DNA from: Datisca glomerata
Taxonomy: Eukaryota > Streptophyta > Magnoliopsida > Cucurbitales > Datiscaceae
Direction of reading: 5' to 3'
Length of the DNA: 64,000 bases
Assembly: GCA_003255025.1 (NCBI GenBank)
Contig: QANY01004770.1
Coordinates: forward strand, 605,790-669,789
Shown: in pieces, positions 23,637 to 35,110 of the stretch
How positions within the stretch are numbered: the stretch's first letter is position 1
Layout of the letters: the number at the start of each line of letters is the position of its first letter
The notes under the pieces: model-generated
What the model saw: only the letters and a program-made list of their open reading frames with translations
Database searches by the model: none
What the model was told of the DNA's origin: nothing
Made by a program: the position numbers and the translations under genes

Positions 23637-24083
23637 TTAAATAGGCTTTAAGCTCATTCCCCTCGATGTTTGTTTTATTTGTTCTCTTGACAAACCTTTG
23701 GTCAGAGGGTCAGCAAGATTCTCCTTTGACCTTATAAAGTCTAAGGAAATTACCCCATTGTAGAGCAACTGCTTAATGGTATTATGTCTTCGTCTAATAT
23801 GCCTAAACTTACCATTATACACATTATTTTTCGCTCTAAATATTGTAGCCATATTGTCAGAGTGGACACATATTGCTGACACTGGTTTTGGCCACACCGG
23901 AATATCTTCCAAGAAATTCCTGAGCCATCCTGCTTCTTCACAAGTCTTGTCTAAAGCTATGAATTCTAATTCCATAGTTGAATGAGCTATACAGTTCTTC
24001 TTAGTAGACCTCCATGAGATAGCTACACCACCTAGGGTAAAAACATATCCACTAGTAAATTTAGTCTCTAAACTGTCTTATAT
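23637..24083 (-). pseudogene. copia 1 RNase H
   Basis: Reads [19 protein letters not shown], then [20 protein letters not shown] (catalytic Glu region), HSDNMATIF and the conserved end [16 protein letters not shown]...[12 protein letters not shown]. This is the usual C-terminus of a copia polyprotein, with a frame break near 23990-24080. It lies about 570 bp before the 3' LTR. Confidence 0.88.
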
Positions 24084-25103
24084 CTAGTTAGCATCACTAA
24101 ATCCTTCTAACACGAGTGGATAGATTGAGTAGTGCAGTCTGTACTTCATAGTAAATTTTAAGTACCTTAGTACTCTTATTAATGCACTCCAGTGATCACG
24201 TCCAGGATTACTCGTATATCTTGCCAACCTTCCTACTGAATAGGCTATATCAGGCCTGGTGTAATTCATGATATACATTAAACTTCCAATTTTTTGTGAG
24301 TATTCCAATTGAGATACTCCAACTCCATTATTCTTCCTCAACTTACAGTTTGGGTCGAATGGAGTTACTGCAGGTTTGCTTTCATATTGTCCAAACCTTT
24401 TCAAAATCTTTTTTATATAATGGGACTGAGTAAGGATATATTCATTTTCAGTTCGCTTTACTTGAATTCCAAAAATAACATCTACTTGACCTAAATCCTT
24501 CATGTCAAAATTAGAATCCAACATCTTCTTAGTAGAAGATATTATATCCTTATTCAATCTCAACATAAGCATGTCATCTACATATAAACATACTATGATG
24601 AATTTATCATTAGTACCTTTAATGTAGACATATTTATCACACTTATTTATCTTAAATCCATTAGATAACATTGTGTGATCAAACTTCTCATGTCATTGCT
24701 TTGGCGCTTGTTTTAATCCATAAAGAGATTTAACAAGTTTACAGACATTTCGTTCTTGGCCTTTAACCACGAACCCTTCGAATTGTTCCATGTAGATTTC
24801 TTCGTCCAATTCTCCATTTAAGAAAACAGTCTTTACATCCATTTGGTGAATTTTCAAATTATGTAAAGCTGCTAGTGCAATCAACATCCTGATCGATGTG
24901 ATTCTCGTCACTGGAGAATAGGTATCGAAAAAGTCTATACCTTCCTTCTGTCAGTATCTTTTAGCTACCAACCGAGTTTTATACTTTTCAGTCGTACCAT
25001 CAGCTCTCAGCTTTCTTTTGAAGATCAATTTATATCCTATTGGTTTATTCCCAGGTGGGAGATCTGCCAACATCCATGTGTTATTTTGCATAATGAAATC
25101 TAT
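24084..25103 (-). pseudogene. copia 1 reverse transcriptase
   Basis: The motifs are in order: MQNNTWMLADLPPGNKPIG at the N-terminus, then IHQMDVKTVFLNGELDEEIY (with the first catalytic Asp), LVKSLYGLKQAPKQ, and [10 protein letters not shown] carrying the catalytic YVDD. The thumb/connection follows ([16 protein letters not shown]). Breaks occur at about 24950 and at 24692-24672. The catalytic residues are retained although the frame is interrupted. Confidence 0.9.
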
Positions 25104-26174
25104 CTAATTATCGACTACTTCCTTCCAAAAAGGAGCCTCAGGGTTAGACATTGCCTCCTTATAGGTTTGAGGTTCGACATCCATTAGGTATGTTAGAAAC
25201 TCTAGACCAAATGAGGTACTCGTTTTAGCTCTTTTACTTCTTCTAAGCTCAGATTCAGATTCTTCATCAATCTGAGCTCTAGAAGAACTTTCTTCTAAAC
25301 CTCGTTTGGCAGTTTGACTGTGTCTTCCTTCCTTAAATGGAAACACATTCTCAAAGAATTTTACATTGACAGATTCCATTATAGTGTTGGTACTTAGGTC
25401 AGAAATTTCTGACCTAATAACCAAAAATCTATATGCAGCATTTTTCAATTTATATCCTACGAAAACACAGTCTATCATCTTAGGACCTAGCTTTACTCTT
25501 TTTGGCAACGGTACTTGTACATTTGCGAGACACCCCCACACTTTTGGAATTTTATAGGAAGGTAACTTCCCTTTCCACTCTTCATAAGGAGACTTGTTGG
25601 TCTTCTTATGTGGAATCCTATTAAGTATGGTGTTTGCTATAAGCAAGGCCTCCCCCTACAAATTTTGGGGTAATCTAGAACTGTTCAACATACAATTCAC
25701 CATATCTTTAAGAGTAATATTCTTCCTTTCAGCCACCTCATTCTGTTGAGGCGTATAAGGTGCAGTAGTCTGATGCATAATTCCATGCTGAGCACAGAAT
25801 TCAGACAGCATAGTGGAGTCATACTCTTCACCTCGGTCACATCTAACCACTTTGATATTTTTACTAAGTTGATTTTCAACTTCAGACTTGTAAGTCTTAA
25901 ACAAATCCAAAGTCTCATCCTTTGAACGAAGCAGCTATATATAGCAATATTTACTGAAACGATCAATAAATGTAACAAAGTATTTTCGACCTCCCCTACT
26001 AGGTGTTAATTTTAAATCACATAAATCGCATGTATCAAATCAAGTAAGACATTTGTTCTTTCTACAGATTTAAATGATTTACTTACAAATTTAGATTATA
26101 GGCATCTCACATTTATTTCCTTTTTCTAGAGTAAAACTAGGCAAAAGTTCTAAATTAATCATTCGTTGTAAGGA
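25104..26174 (-). pseudogene. copia 1 integrase
   Basis: The DDE core is spread over two frames. The first Asp is visible in YFVTFIDRFSKYCYI, followed at once by a TAG stop. The second lies in KVVRCDRGEEYDS and the Glu in QNEVAERKN. The C-terminal region NTILNRIPHKKTNKSPYEEW...KVWGCLA...DCVFVGYK is typical of copia integrases. The tail ends in a Ser/Glu-rich segment before the RT. The known role is insertion of the cDNA; this copy is broken by stops near 25930 and 25650. Confidence 0.85.
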
Positions 26175-26702
26175 TCAAAAATTAACATGTCCTAATCTAG
26201 CATGCCAAATATTAGACAGTTCAATTATATAAACAGAAGAAGCAGAATTATTATTAATAATAGTAGGAGTTACAGTAGACACATTAAGTCTAAAAAGACC
26301 ATCAGAACTATAACCCTTCCCAACAAACATCTCTCCCTTAGTCAAAATAAACTTGCTAGTATCAAAGACAAGCTTAAATCCACTCTTACATAAAAGAGAT
26401 CCTAAAACCAAATTCCTACGAATTTCAGGCACACGCAGGACATCTAGGAGAGAGAGTTGTTTTCTGGATGTGAACTTCAGCACAACCTTTCCATTTCCCT
26501 TAACAGCAGCTTCTGAGGCGTTCACCATATAGAGAACTTCATCCATTTCAACCTCTGTATAAGTTGAAAAAATATTTCGGTCACTGCACACATGCTTCGT
26601 CGCACCCGTGTCAACCCACCATTCGTTGGTGTCAGCGACCACACAGATCTCAGAAATCATAGCACAGAGATCATTTATCTCCATCATATTTCCTTGATTC
26701 AT
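26175..26702 (-). pseudogene. copia 1 protease and pre-integrase domain
   Basis: A 175-codon open piece. The aspartic protease motif is WWVDTGATKHVC (residues about 28-39), with the catalytic DTG present. The tail IWHARLGHVNF is the His-His part of the GAG pre-integrase HHCC region. The frame upstream is linked to gag and downstream to integrase across frame breaks. Confidence 0.85.
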
Positions 26703-26783
26703 TTTCCTGTTGTTATGGGGTTTATTACTATCGTTCTGATTTTTCTTAAAATGACAGTCCTTTGCCCTGTGTCCGCCTTTACA

Positions 26784-27539
26784 TCACACCCAGCAATCCC
26801 CCTTAAGGCGTTTATCTGAGTTACCTTTCTGAGCACTGCTCAACCATGTCTTCCTTTTCTTGCTCGGTTGATTGGATTTGTTTTCTTCTACCATGTTAGC
26901 TTTCATTCCATAGGTTACCCGCATTGCTTTCTTTTCATTCTTCCGGTTTTCCTCCTCTATTCTCAGCCCAACAATCAGATCCTTCATGCTAAGCTCCTTA
27001 CGCTTGTGCTTCAGATAATTCTTAAAGTCTTTCCACAACGGTGGAAACTTCTCAATGATGGACGCAACTTAAAACGGTTCATTCACGATCATCCCCTCGA
27101 CCTTCATGTTGTTGAAGATGACCTGTAATTCCTCCACTTGACTGATTACCGTGTTCTTATCATCCATCTCGTGTTTCAAGAATTTCCCGACGATAAACTT
27201 CTTCGTCCTGGCATCCTGAACTTTATACTTCTCCAAGGCTTGCCACAGCTCCTTTGCCGTCTTGAACAATGACTAGACATTTTAGAGGGTGTCTACCAAG
27301 TCGTTCAAGATATAGTTTCGGCAAAGGAAGTCTGAATGAATCCAGCCTTTCCGTGCCGATACTAGCTCATTCGATTGTCCTTCCTTCGGTGCAAGAGAAA
27401 TATCGCCCGTCAGCAAATGTGCTAGATTGAGAGTGGTCAGATAGAAGGCCATCTTATGTTGCCATTGTTTAAAGTCGTCCCCCTTGAACTTCTCAGGTCT
27501 TTTAGCGTGCAAAGACTTGATTCCAGCAGATTGTTCCAT
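26784..27539 (-). pseudogene. copia 1 gag (nucleocapsid-type, with broken zinc knuckle)
   Basis: It starts at MEQSAG, with the ATG at 27539 only 17 nt inside the 5' LTR. KFKGDDFKQWQHKMAFYLTT and the following FKTAKELWQALEKYKVQDA match plant copia gag of the UBN2 type. The basic segment up to GDCWV leads into a CCHC knuckle, CWV(stop)CKGGHRAKDC, at about 26767-26799, in which the second Cys codon has become TGA. There is also a frame break near 27280-27270. Gag would form the particle that packages element RNA. Confidence 0.8.
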
Positions 27540-27556
27540 AGATATTGTCTTTAGAT

Positions 27557-28463
27557 TGTTGAAGGTAGTGATGGAACAAGATGCTTTCATAAACCAATAA
27601 TACAATGAAATTGGAATGAATACAACTTAAATGCAACAGAGTCGATTACAACGAAAATAATTTGAATTCTTACACGGAAATTTGAAAATAAATAGAGAAA
27701 TTCAATACGACTGAAATTCTAATAACTAAAGCAGAAATAGGTTAAGATCGAGGATTGCTCGTATGCAATGTCCTAAAGGCAATAATCGTCCTCCACAGGG
27801 TGCTTGGAGACTACAACGAATCACCTCTGCAGGATACAACGATCTAAGTTTTAGTATAGCAACCAATAACTCAGACTCTCTCTGAACTCTCTGTATCTCT
27901 CTCTCAATATGCAGATATGTGATGATGGTGATAAAAACAAAGTCACTAATGATGATGAAAACCAATTTTTTTTTGTGCTCACACACTGTCTTTATTTAAA
28001 ACGTGGGCAGTTTGGGGAGCAAGTAACAAAAATTGGTTAGTGCTGATAATGTAATGCACGAAATTGGGAATACTAGAGATAAGCACGAAACTAGTGCTGA
28101 TAAAGTCTAATAATCTTCAGCAGATAATCTTTATTAGCTTTGACAAATTCAAAGCTCCAAGTAATAATCAAAAGAAATTCTATCCAAAAATTAATTCTTT
28201 GATCCGGACGGACGGATGGCGACGGCGGCGGGCGCGCGAGGGGAGGATCATGTGCCATATTGGTCCTCCCTTCCCCACAAAATGTGGGGTGCCCCTTGTG
28301 GCTAACCCCAAGGTATGAGAGTTTGGTTTATAAACCTAACATCTATTCCTTGAGTTTTAAATGTGGGACTAAATCCCACTCAATTTCACATCACACACTT
28401 TCAATCACATTTTTTTCTTTTATTTCTTTCTTTTGACTTCTCTTTCCTTTATTATCTCCAATA
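27557..28463 (-). repeat. 5' LTR of copia element 1
   Basis: Partner of the LTR at 22129-23066. Its outer end has mutated from TG to TA (minus strand TATTGGAGATAAT). The inner end is CCTTCAACA. The target copy GAACT follows at 28464-28468. Confidence 0.9.
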
Positions 28464-28468
28464 GAACT

Positions 28469-29370
28469 CAGAAAATCGAGAGGCTGAGTGACTGGGTATG
28501 TCGTCTGTGAGAGACAGAAGAGACTGTAGGTTTTTTGGGCGTTTATTGCACCCAGTATAATATTCCAACCATATTATACGTGAACAATGTGATTTTACTA
28601 AAAAAATGTGAATTATTCCATATTTTTTACTAGAATTCAGGGACGGGCACAAAAGTACAGAAAATAAAAAAAAGACGCTTATAAACCAACATTAGTTATA
28701 TATTGGTGGGTTGAGCTCTTGAACACACAAAACAAAAGACTTTGAAGCTAGGTAGCATTAGTTGGTCGGTTTTCTTAGCCAAGAAGCCTCTGATACTTAA
28801 GTTAGTTTTGTAGAGTGAATTGACCTGAGTTTTATTAAGGATAAAGAGAACTTACCTTCTCCAAAAAGTTAAAGATGGTATTTATAGAGTGGTTAGCCCA
28901 TGGCTGTACGTTTGGTAATGCACCCATACCTTCCTATACCTTCCTAGTTTCCTTTAAAGTAGCTCGGGTTAGTCAGAGAGTGGATTAGGAGAATGACAAC
29001 GACATTTATTGCGGTTGCATTAAATGCTTACTATCTCCCGAGTCGATATCATGGTAGTGGTTGAGCATATTTAATATTGATTGACTCATGAGAGGATAGA
29101 AATACCCTCATGGTAGTAGTTAAGTGTATTAAATATTGATTTACTCGTGAGGGGATAGAGATATCCTCTTATTAGGGATTCATAATAGGAAGATATGCTC
29201 GGCATATCTAGACCGTTGACTCAGATATGATGTACATGTTAGTCAAAAATAGGTTACGTGCTCTTTTATTTTTTTATTTGTCTTTCAGCGAAAAGAGATT
29301 TGGTCCCCCATCTGTTTTTTGAACAACGGTATAGAAAAGTCCCTTATAAGAGTCATGATCATAGTTAGTT
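28469..29370. other. Non-coding stretch between copia 1 and hAT copy B
   Basis: The first ~150 bp continue the sequence interrupted by the copia element. The span 28700-29350 is non-coding, and nothing in it was matched to the other families in the window. Confidence 0.4.
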
Positions 29371-29374
29371 AATC

Positions 29375-30830
29375 TAGGAGTGGCAAAAACATGAAGTATT
29401 ATTCGACATGTGTAATTCAGAAATTAAACGGTCAAACATTCAGTTAAAATTTGATCAATAATACGCAATACGCATTTTAAACGAGTAATATACATCTTTG
29501 TTTTAAAAATTCGAGATAAAAAATACGATTGTAAAATTTATAAATATATATATTAATATAACAATATCCTATAAATATGTTAGTGAAAAATCATTCTAAA
29601 AATTCCTCAAACACATTCATAATGAATATTCAGTTCATAATCCATTTCTAAAATTATCACAAGTACTCCTAAACTAAAATATAATTCAATTAATAATATC
29701 GTATTCATCCAAAATATAATCATCAATCCAAAATGCAATTTATCAATCTATAATACAGATTAATCCATAATATGCTAATCCATAAAAACTAACTGAATTA
29801 ATAAAAACTATCAAATGATGGGATCATCTAGTGGTAAAGTATCACCGAAACGGGCTCAAGATCCTTCTAGGGTTCGAAGAAGCTCAGAACAATTACACAA
29901 ACTCATGTTATCTAAAGTCTCACTCCCATCCGAAAAATTTGGTTCTTCTTCAAAACCTTCTTCAAAAAATTTCATTCTCACGTACATCAAATCGTCCAAC
30001 ATCGTCGGTGCCCATCTATTTCTCTTTTTGGTTTGAGCTACTTCCCATGTACTCCAATTTCTTTCACAAGCTGATGAGCTACACAGTTGACTCGAAATTC
30101 TAGTTGCCATCTTTTGCAATACAGGGAAGATCGAACCATTAAGCTGCCACCAAACACCTATATATAAAAGTACTTTTATTAGAAATGGAATTAGCATAAA
30201 ACCTATATAAATCAAAACAAATAAATAATTACGAGGATAGCTGGTGTTTATCATAGAAATGGTTGTACAATTGAATAATAGTGAAAATTTCAGATGATAT
30301 TTAACTAGCTCAGTTACTAGCTAATCTCTTTCATCTAATGAACTCAACTGTTGAACAAGATAATCAACCCTTTCTCTAGTATCGATGTTATCTTCTTTGT
30401 ATTTCTCATTGATCATATAAGATAGATTAAGAAGTGCAGCAGTAACATGTACCTTATGGAGAATGTTCTTCTCTCTTCTCTATTCAAATATTTTCATCAC
30501 CAGAGAATAACGAGAGGGATCTTTCACACAAAATTAATCAAGAGCTTCTCTTGCCCTCTCCATAGCATCATATAAGTATCCCGCTGTAGACCCCTCACCA
30601 TTTATTAAACAAAGAACTCTCAGAAAGGCTCAACAATGTTCACATAATCCCTCGCATCTACCCAAAAAAACTCATTTTGAATTATTGAACTCACTTCCCT
30701 AGCCTGTATAGTCTTAGTAAAATTCAAACTTCTACGTTCAGAAGATGCAACAAAAATTCTCAAATTATTTTCAAGATCAATTATCGAAAATTGTGTACAA
30801 GCCCGATTACTCCGCATCGTGCTTGCACAT
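29375..30830 (-). pseudogene. hAT transposase remnant, copy B (C-terminal half)
   Basis: On the minus strand, FFWVDARDYVNIVEPF (about 30670-30620), then INGEGSTAGYLYDAMERARE (about 30595-30535) and KEDNIDTRERVDYLVQQLSS lead into the dimerisation domain in an open frame at 30254-29856. That domain contains WWQLNGSIFPVLQKMATRI, SSACERNWSTWE and KKRNRWAPTMLDDLMYV. These are hallmarks of plant hAT transposases. Several stops interrupt the part upstream of 30254. The left end has TCTAGGAGTGGCAAAAACAT at about 29373-29392, a plausible hAT terminal repeat. The N-terminal half is missing, cut by the LTR that begins at about 30840. Confidence 0.78.
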
Positions 30831-30904
30831 GGGTCTAAATGTACATGAGGGTTGACGATCCAATGTTGGCTTCCCGCAAAGTGAAAATCTTACAACATAT
30901 CTCC

Positions 30905-31190
30905 CCCAAGGATGCACCATGGAGTGTCGCCACTGAGGAGCACTATGCAGTGCCGCCGCTAAGGTGCACCATGGAGCGTCCCCGCTGAGGCGCACCATGG
31001 AGTGCCGCCACTAATGGGCACTCCATGGGGTGCCGCCACTAAGGTACTCGTGGGGGTCATCCACATGGCAGCACTATGGGATGTCACCCCCATGGTAGGA
31101 CCATAGATGTCACCCCCATGATAGAACCATTGATGTAACCCCTTTGGTAGCACTATTGAGGTCACCCTCATGAGTGTACCATGGAGATGC
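30905..31190. repeat. Short CACCATGGAGTG-type repeats within the LTR
   Basis: About ten degenerate units of about 25-30 bp around CACCATGGAGTGYCGCC and CCATRGATGTCACCCC. The same block lies inverted at 51685-51895 in the partner LTR, so it belongs to the LTR family and did not arise locally. Confidence 0.75.
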
Positions 31191-31691
31191 ATGAATCACC
31201 CTTCGTAATGCAACTCGAAGAGAACAATGACATACTTCAGACAATGCATATCACTCTTCTATCACAACGAGTCATCATATCACAAACCACCAAGTCAAGT
31301 GACAAAGACTTGGGGGGATGTATGGTTGCCTGAGAATGCTTGAGAGGCCGTGGACTGGTAGGATTAGTGGCGAGGCTATGTCGTATTAGAGAGGACATAC
31401 ATCTTCCAATATGGCCACTTTGAACATTGAGGGTGTGCTACCCTCCCACCACGGGGATAAGGTTTGGTCGTAAGAGAGCCCTTTAAGAGGAAGTTTGGGT
31501 GAATACCGCTATTAAGCCTCATCGGCTAGGCGTATTCCCCTTAAATCATGGTTACTCCACAAGACTCATGTGGCACCATCCTATTGGCACATTTGAGATC
31601 CAGTTGGAACAAGCTAAGGTGTCACGTTTGGATTGATGAGCTTGCAACTAATCAAGGGATTAGTTGCAATGGTCCCCAATCCTTTTTGTCA

Positions 31692-31702
31692 CCTATAAAG
31701 GA
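31692..31702 (+). promoter_or_regulatory. Putative LTR TATA box
   Basis: GTCACCTATAAAGGAAGGG lies here. The minus-strand partner at 51148-51160 reads GTCACCTATAAAAGGAGGG. Conservation and position, about 220 bp before the LTR end, fit the core promoter. Confidence 0.5.
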
Positions 31703-31912
31703 AGGGTTTCTACTTCATTTTGGAGGATGAAAAACCTTAGAAAGAGAAGCTCCCACTTCTATAGAGAGATCATTTTGTCTCCACCCTTGAGTGTTTAAAG
31801 TTCTACATTTTCACCTCCTATCGTCCTCTCCGGCGTTCTCAGGCATTGTTTCGGTCACTTGCTAAGGATTAAGCCACTCTCGCACTCACCCACGTGACAC
31901 CTTGCATCTACA

Positions 31913-32739
31913 ACTTTATTTTAGGTATCAAATGCAAATATGGCCATCAAACCTTTCAACTACAAATATAGTCGTTTTAGTAAAAGTTAAACAGGTTCAT
32001 CTCTTTCTTTAAAATGTAATATAATATACATACATAGAGTAAGGGAAATTTTACATATAGAAAATAGTCATTTCTACTGAGTAAACAAACGGTTTACATC
32101 AAGTAACAACATGTTTATTTTGTAAGCATTTTGATTATGCTAAAATGTAAAATATACACTTGGAGAGTTTGGCCAAAACAAACTATACCGCTACATTTTT
32201 TTCTTTGTATTTTTATACCTCTGTAGTTTAAGAAATTGCATGTGACAAACTTCCATTAATGGAAGTTAGCACTGTTAGTATTAGATAGTTAAGTTTAAAT
32301 TTTATATTTTCTTTTCTTTGAACTTTTGTTTGACTTTTAAGTTTTTTACAATTACTTTGTCTCATTTGCAGGTGAAAGAAGGTCAAGTCATGAGAGAATC
32401 AAAAGGGGAGAAATGGGTAAATCTTACAGTTTGACATTGGATGATCAAAAGATTAATTTTCTCTACAATGTGTTGACTATCTTCAGGTAAGTCAAGTTTT
32501 TTATTTGTCACATGTTTATTTTATCTTGATTTTGTGTTTTCTCAATTCTCTTCCACATTATGGTATGATTGTGTTGTCCTCCACGATACGACATGGTGGG
32601 TTCGAGTTGTTTGTTATTATTTTAAGTTATTTGTCTTTAATTTTTTGATTGTTGATGCTGAAATCTTCAGCAGTAATGTTGCATGTGATCTCCCCTCTAA
32701 ATATACCTTCTTGTAACCTCACCATCTGCAAAAAATAAA
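31913..32739. other. Non-coding stretch with one exon-like segment
   Basis: Mostly AT-rich and unrecognised. An exon-like piece at 32372-32486 has good splice borders and is listed separately. Nothing else coding was found. Confidence 0.4.
32372..32486 (+). pseudogene. Candidate orphan exon, 115 nt
   Basis: It is preceded by a pyrimidine-rich tract and TTTGCAG and followed by GTAAGT, which are strong plant acceptor and donor sites. One frame (skipping two bases) is open throughout and reads ERRSSHERIKRGEMGKSYSL and on to TLDDQKINFLYNVLTIFR. The protein family is not recognised, and neighbouring exons were not found. It could be a captured gene fragment or a chance match. Confidence 0.3.
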
Positions 32740-35110
32740 TAAATAACCCAAAGAGTGAGGAGCTGAGGTGGTTACATCGTTTAAGTATTTGGTTGTTATT
32801 TTGGAATAATTTCCTTAGGGGTGAAATGGCATACATCTTCCTTTTTTCAGATGGGGATATTTATACCTGAAACTTTACGTAGGAGAAGGTGCGTCAAAGG
32901 ACTCTCGGGGGCGTGTTGGAGAAACTCCGTGAGACACGATTCATGTCCTAACGTCCTTGATTGGATGGAAGAGATGAGTCTTTGACATAAAGCGATGTGC
33001 ATTAACTTTTTATGTGCTTTCTAGGGGGTCGTCTTGTTATTTTGTCATGGCGAGTGGATCTGTTAGCCGTTACTTTTAGTGGGTAATAATGGTCATGGGC
33101 TCGGGGTTATCCAAGCTCTCATCATAAACTCTATTCATGTTCTTACATGTTCTCGGGTCTGTGCAACTCGAGCTCCATCAAGACTGACGAGGTGAGATCG
33201 TTTCTTCTCCTTTGTAACTTTTCTTTGTCAGGAGCTCCTCAACGTGGCGTAACACGTGTTGTCGTATCATTGGTGGTTGAAAAAATACCCATAACAGTTG
33301 CCCCTAGTCGAGGACTTAGTTGGTTTACTCGCCCAAGTCTGAAGACTTTTTATCTGGGCTCTTCATCTGAGTTACCTGTCTGTGGTGATTAACCAAGGGC
33401 TTCGCTCATTCCGGGCACTTCACACTTGTTTTCAAAACTTGTTCAGGTTGGTGGCCCATACCGAATTAACTACCTGACCATTTTTGTCTTGCTTGCGTCG
33501 TTTCACCTTTTTCGTGATTCAGGATCATTAATATCTTGGGTGTTGGGATATCAACAGTGCATTAGTGCACAATAAGAAGGGTGAGGGTCGCTAATTGAGA
33601 AACCTGATTCCTCGATGCATCATTTCATTCCTATGGGCATGACTTTCAGTCTATCGTGAATCTCTAACTGGGCCACGAAATGGCCGTTTATTAGGCATAG
33701 AATCATCTCAACGGTTGTTGTTCTGGCCCCTCTTAATGCCCATTAAATGAGCGGTTTCAGTATTCAAGGCCTATAAATAAATGATTTTCCATCACATTCC
33801 TTTCATCATTGCCTTCCTTACAGAGTCGAAACCTTTGCTAACCCTTATCCTTTATTCCTTAGTTGTTCTGAGAATCATGCCAAGTGTTGCATTCTTGACC
33901 TGAGCTACATGATTGTTATTATCTTGATTGAGTGGGCCTTAAAATGGCCTCGATCCTTTTTACTTGGACCTGATCTTTTCCAACGGGTTGCCCACTTAAA
34001 TGGAGGTCGGGTCATGCAGACATACCATAATTTTACAAAAGTTTTTTTTTCAAGTGTGCTTCCTTAAGGGAGGTATTGTTGAACAAACCTGTCTCATGTT
34101 GGGAGTAACCTTTATCATTTAAATGTCCTTACTTTCGATGAGTCCTTCCATTCTGGCAAGTTTAAGTCAACACTCCCCTCCTTTGGTACTTGGTCAAATG
34201 ATATTCCTTTGTTGGTGAACTAGAATATTCTACGTCAAGTGTTTCTACTCTGGAAAAATTCTTATTCTTGTTTGGAGTGCTTGTAAGGTATATTTGACCT
34301 TTGGCATCCAGCCAGGCGTGACTGCTATGGCTAGGTCCTTTTATTTATATTATGTGGCGAGCAAGTATATTGCCTTTTCTTTTGGTGTCTAGCTAGGAAA
34401 TCTTGGTCTGGCTAGGTCCTTAGTCCCGTCTAACGAGCTGGGGTGTTTGGAAAACATCTATTTTTACCTTGATAACTTGCCAAGCTTTCCTGCCCTGACT
34501 AGATCCTTAATCTTGTGTGACAAGTTGGGGTTCTCGACAGACAACACTTTCTAATCCTGACTTGCGGGTTAGAGCACCACGCCAGTCATCACATTCTAAT
34601 CTCGACTGGTGGGCTAGATCACCATGTGAGTCATAACTTTTGATCCTGACTGGCGGGCTAGAACACCATGGCAATCATCACTTTTTAAGCCTGAGTGGTA
34701 GGCTAGAGCACCACGTCAGTCATCACCTTTTAATTCCAATTGGCGGGCTAGAACACCACGTCAGTCATCACTTTTTAATTTCAACTAGCGGGATAGAGCA
34801 CCACACTAGTCATCACTTTTAAATCCTGGCTGACAGGTTAGAGCACCATGCCAGTCCTCACTTTTTAATTCCGGCTGGCGGGCTAGAGCACCACGCTAGT
34901 AATCACTTTTTAATCTTGATTAGCGGGCTAGAGCACCACGCCATTAATAACTTTTTTATTCCGAATGGTGGGCTAGAGTACCGCGCCAATCATCACCTTT
35001 TAATCCTGACTGACAGGCAAGAGCATCACACCAGTCAACACTTTTTAATCCCGATTGGCGGGCTAGAGCACCATGCCAATCATCACTTTTTGATCCCCCG
35101 TCTTACCTCG
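32740..35110 (+). mobile_element. LTR-like element family X, copy 2
   Basis: It matches copy 1 (7990-9090 and 12790-13400) in the same order and orientation. Landmarks are TAATTTCCTTAGGGG near 32805, CATAACAGTTGCCCCTAGTC near 33290, the TATAAAT box near 33773, and TGAGTGGGCCTT...GGTCATGCAGAC near 33936-34021. It lacks the 600-bp insert (9093-9700) of copy 1. It ends in a different tandem array, with 45-bp units. No coding region is attached. Confidence 0.5.
34565..35100. repeat. 45-bp tandem repeat, about twelve copies
   Basis: Units of the form CTGGCGGGCTAGAGCACCAC followed by GYCAGTCATCACTTTTTAATCC repeat every 45 bp. The unit is 15 codons long, so open frames such as LEHHVSHHFLIPIGG repeats appear; these are not genes. 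The array forms the right end of family X copy 2. Confidence 0.92.

Larger units (their letters stand above)
22129..28463 (-). mobile_element. Ty1/copia retrotransposon 1, complete structure but degenerate
   Basis: The element is bounded by GAACT at 22124-22128 and GAACT at 28464-28468, a perfect 5-bp target duplication. The two LTRs are 22129-23066 and 27557-28463. Between them, on the minus strand, the order gag - protease - integrase - RT - RNase H is that of the copia superfamily. Stops and frame shifts break the reading frame in many places. The two LTRs differ at roughly one base in ten over the first ~240 bp compared by hand, so the insertion is old. A polypurine tract (TAGGGGAT on the minus strand, about 23067-23074) adjoins the 3' LTR. 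No tRNA-type primer site follows the 5' LTR. Confidence 0.92.
30840..31912 (+). mobile_element. LTR of the Tat/Ogre-like gypsy family, plus-strand copy
   Basis: Along its length it matches the reverse complement of 50936-51968, the 5' LTR of the gypsy element. Shared segments include GAGGGTTGACRAYC at the start, the CACCATGGAGTGYCGCC repeats, the TATA region and CACCTTGCATCTACA at the end. It starts TGTACATGAGGG and ends CTACA. No gag or pol is attached, so it is a solo or orphan LTR. Flanking 5-mers (CTAAA and ACTTT) do not match, so no target duplication supports the exact ends. It truncates hAT copy B. Confidence 0.75.
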
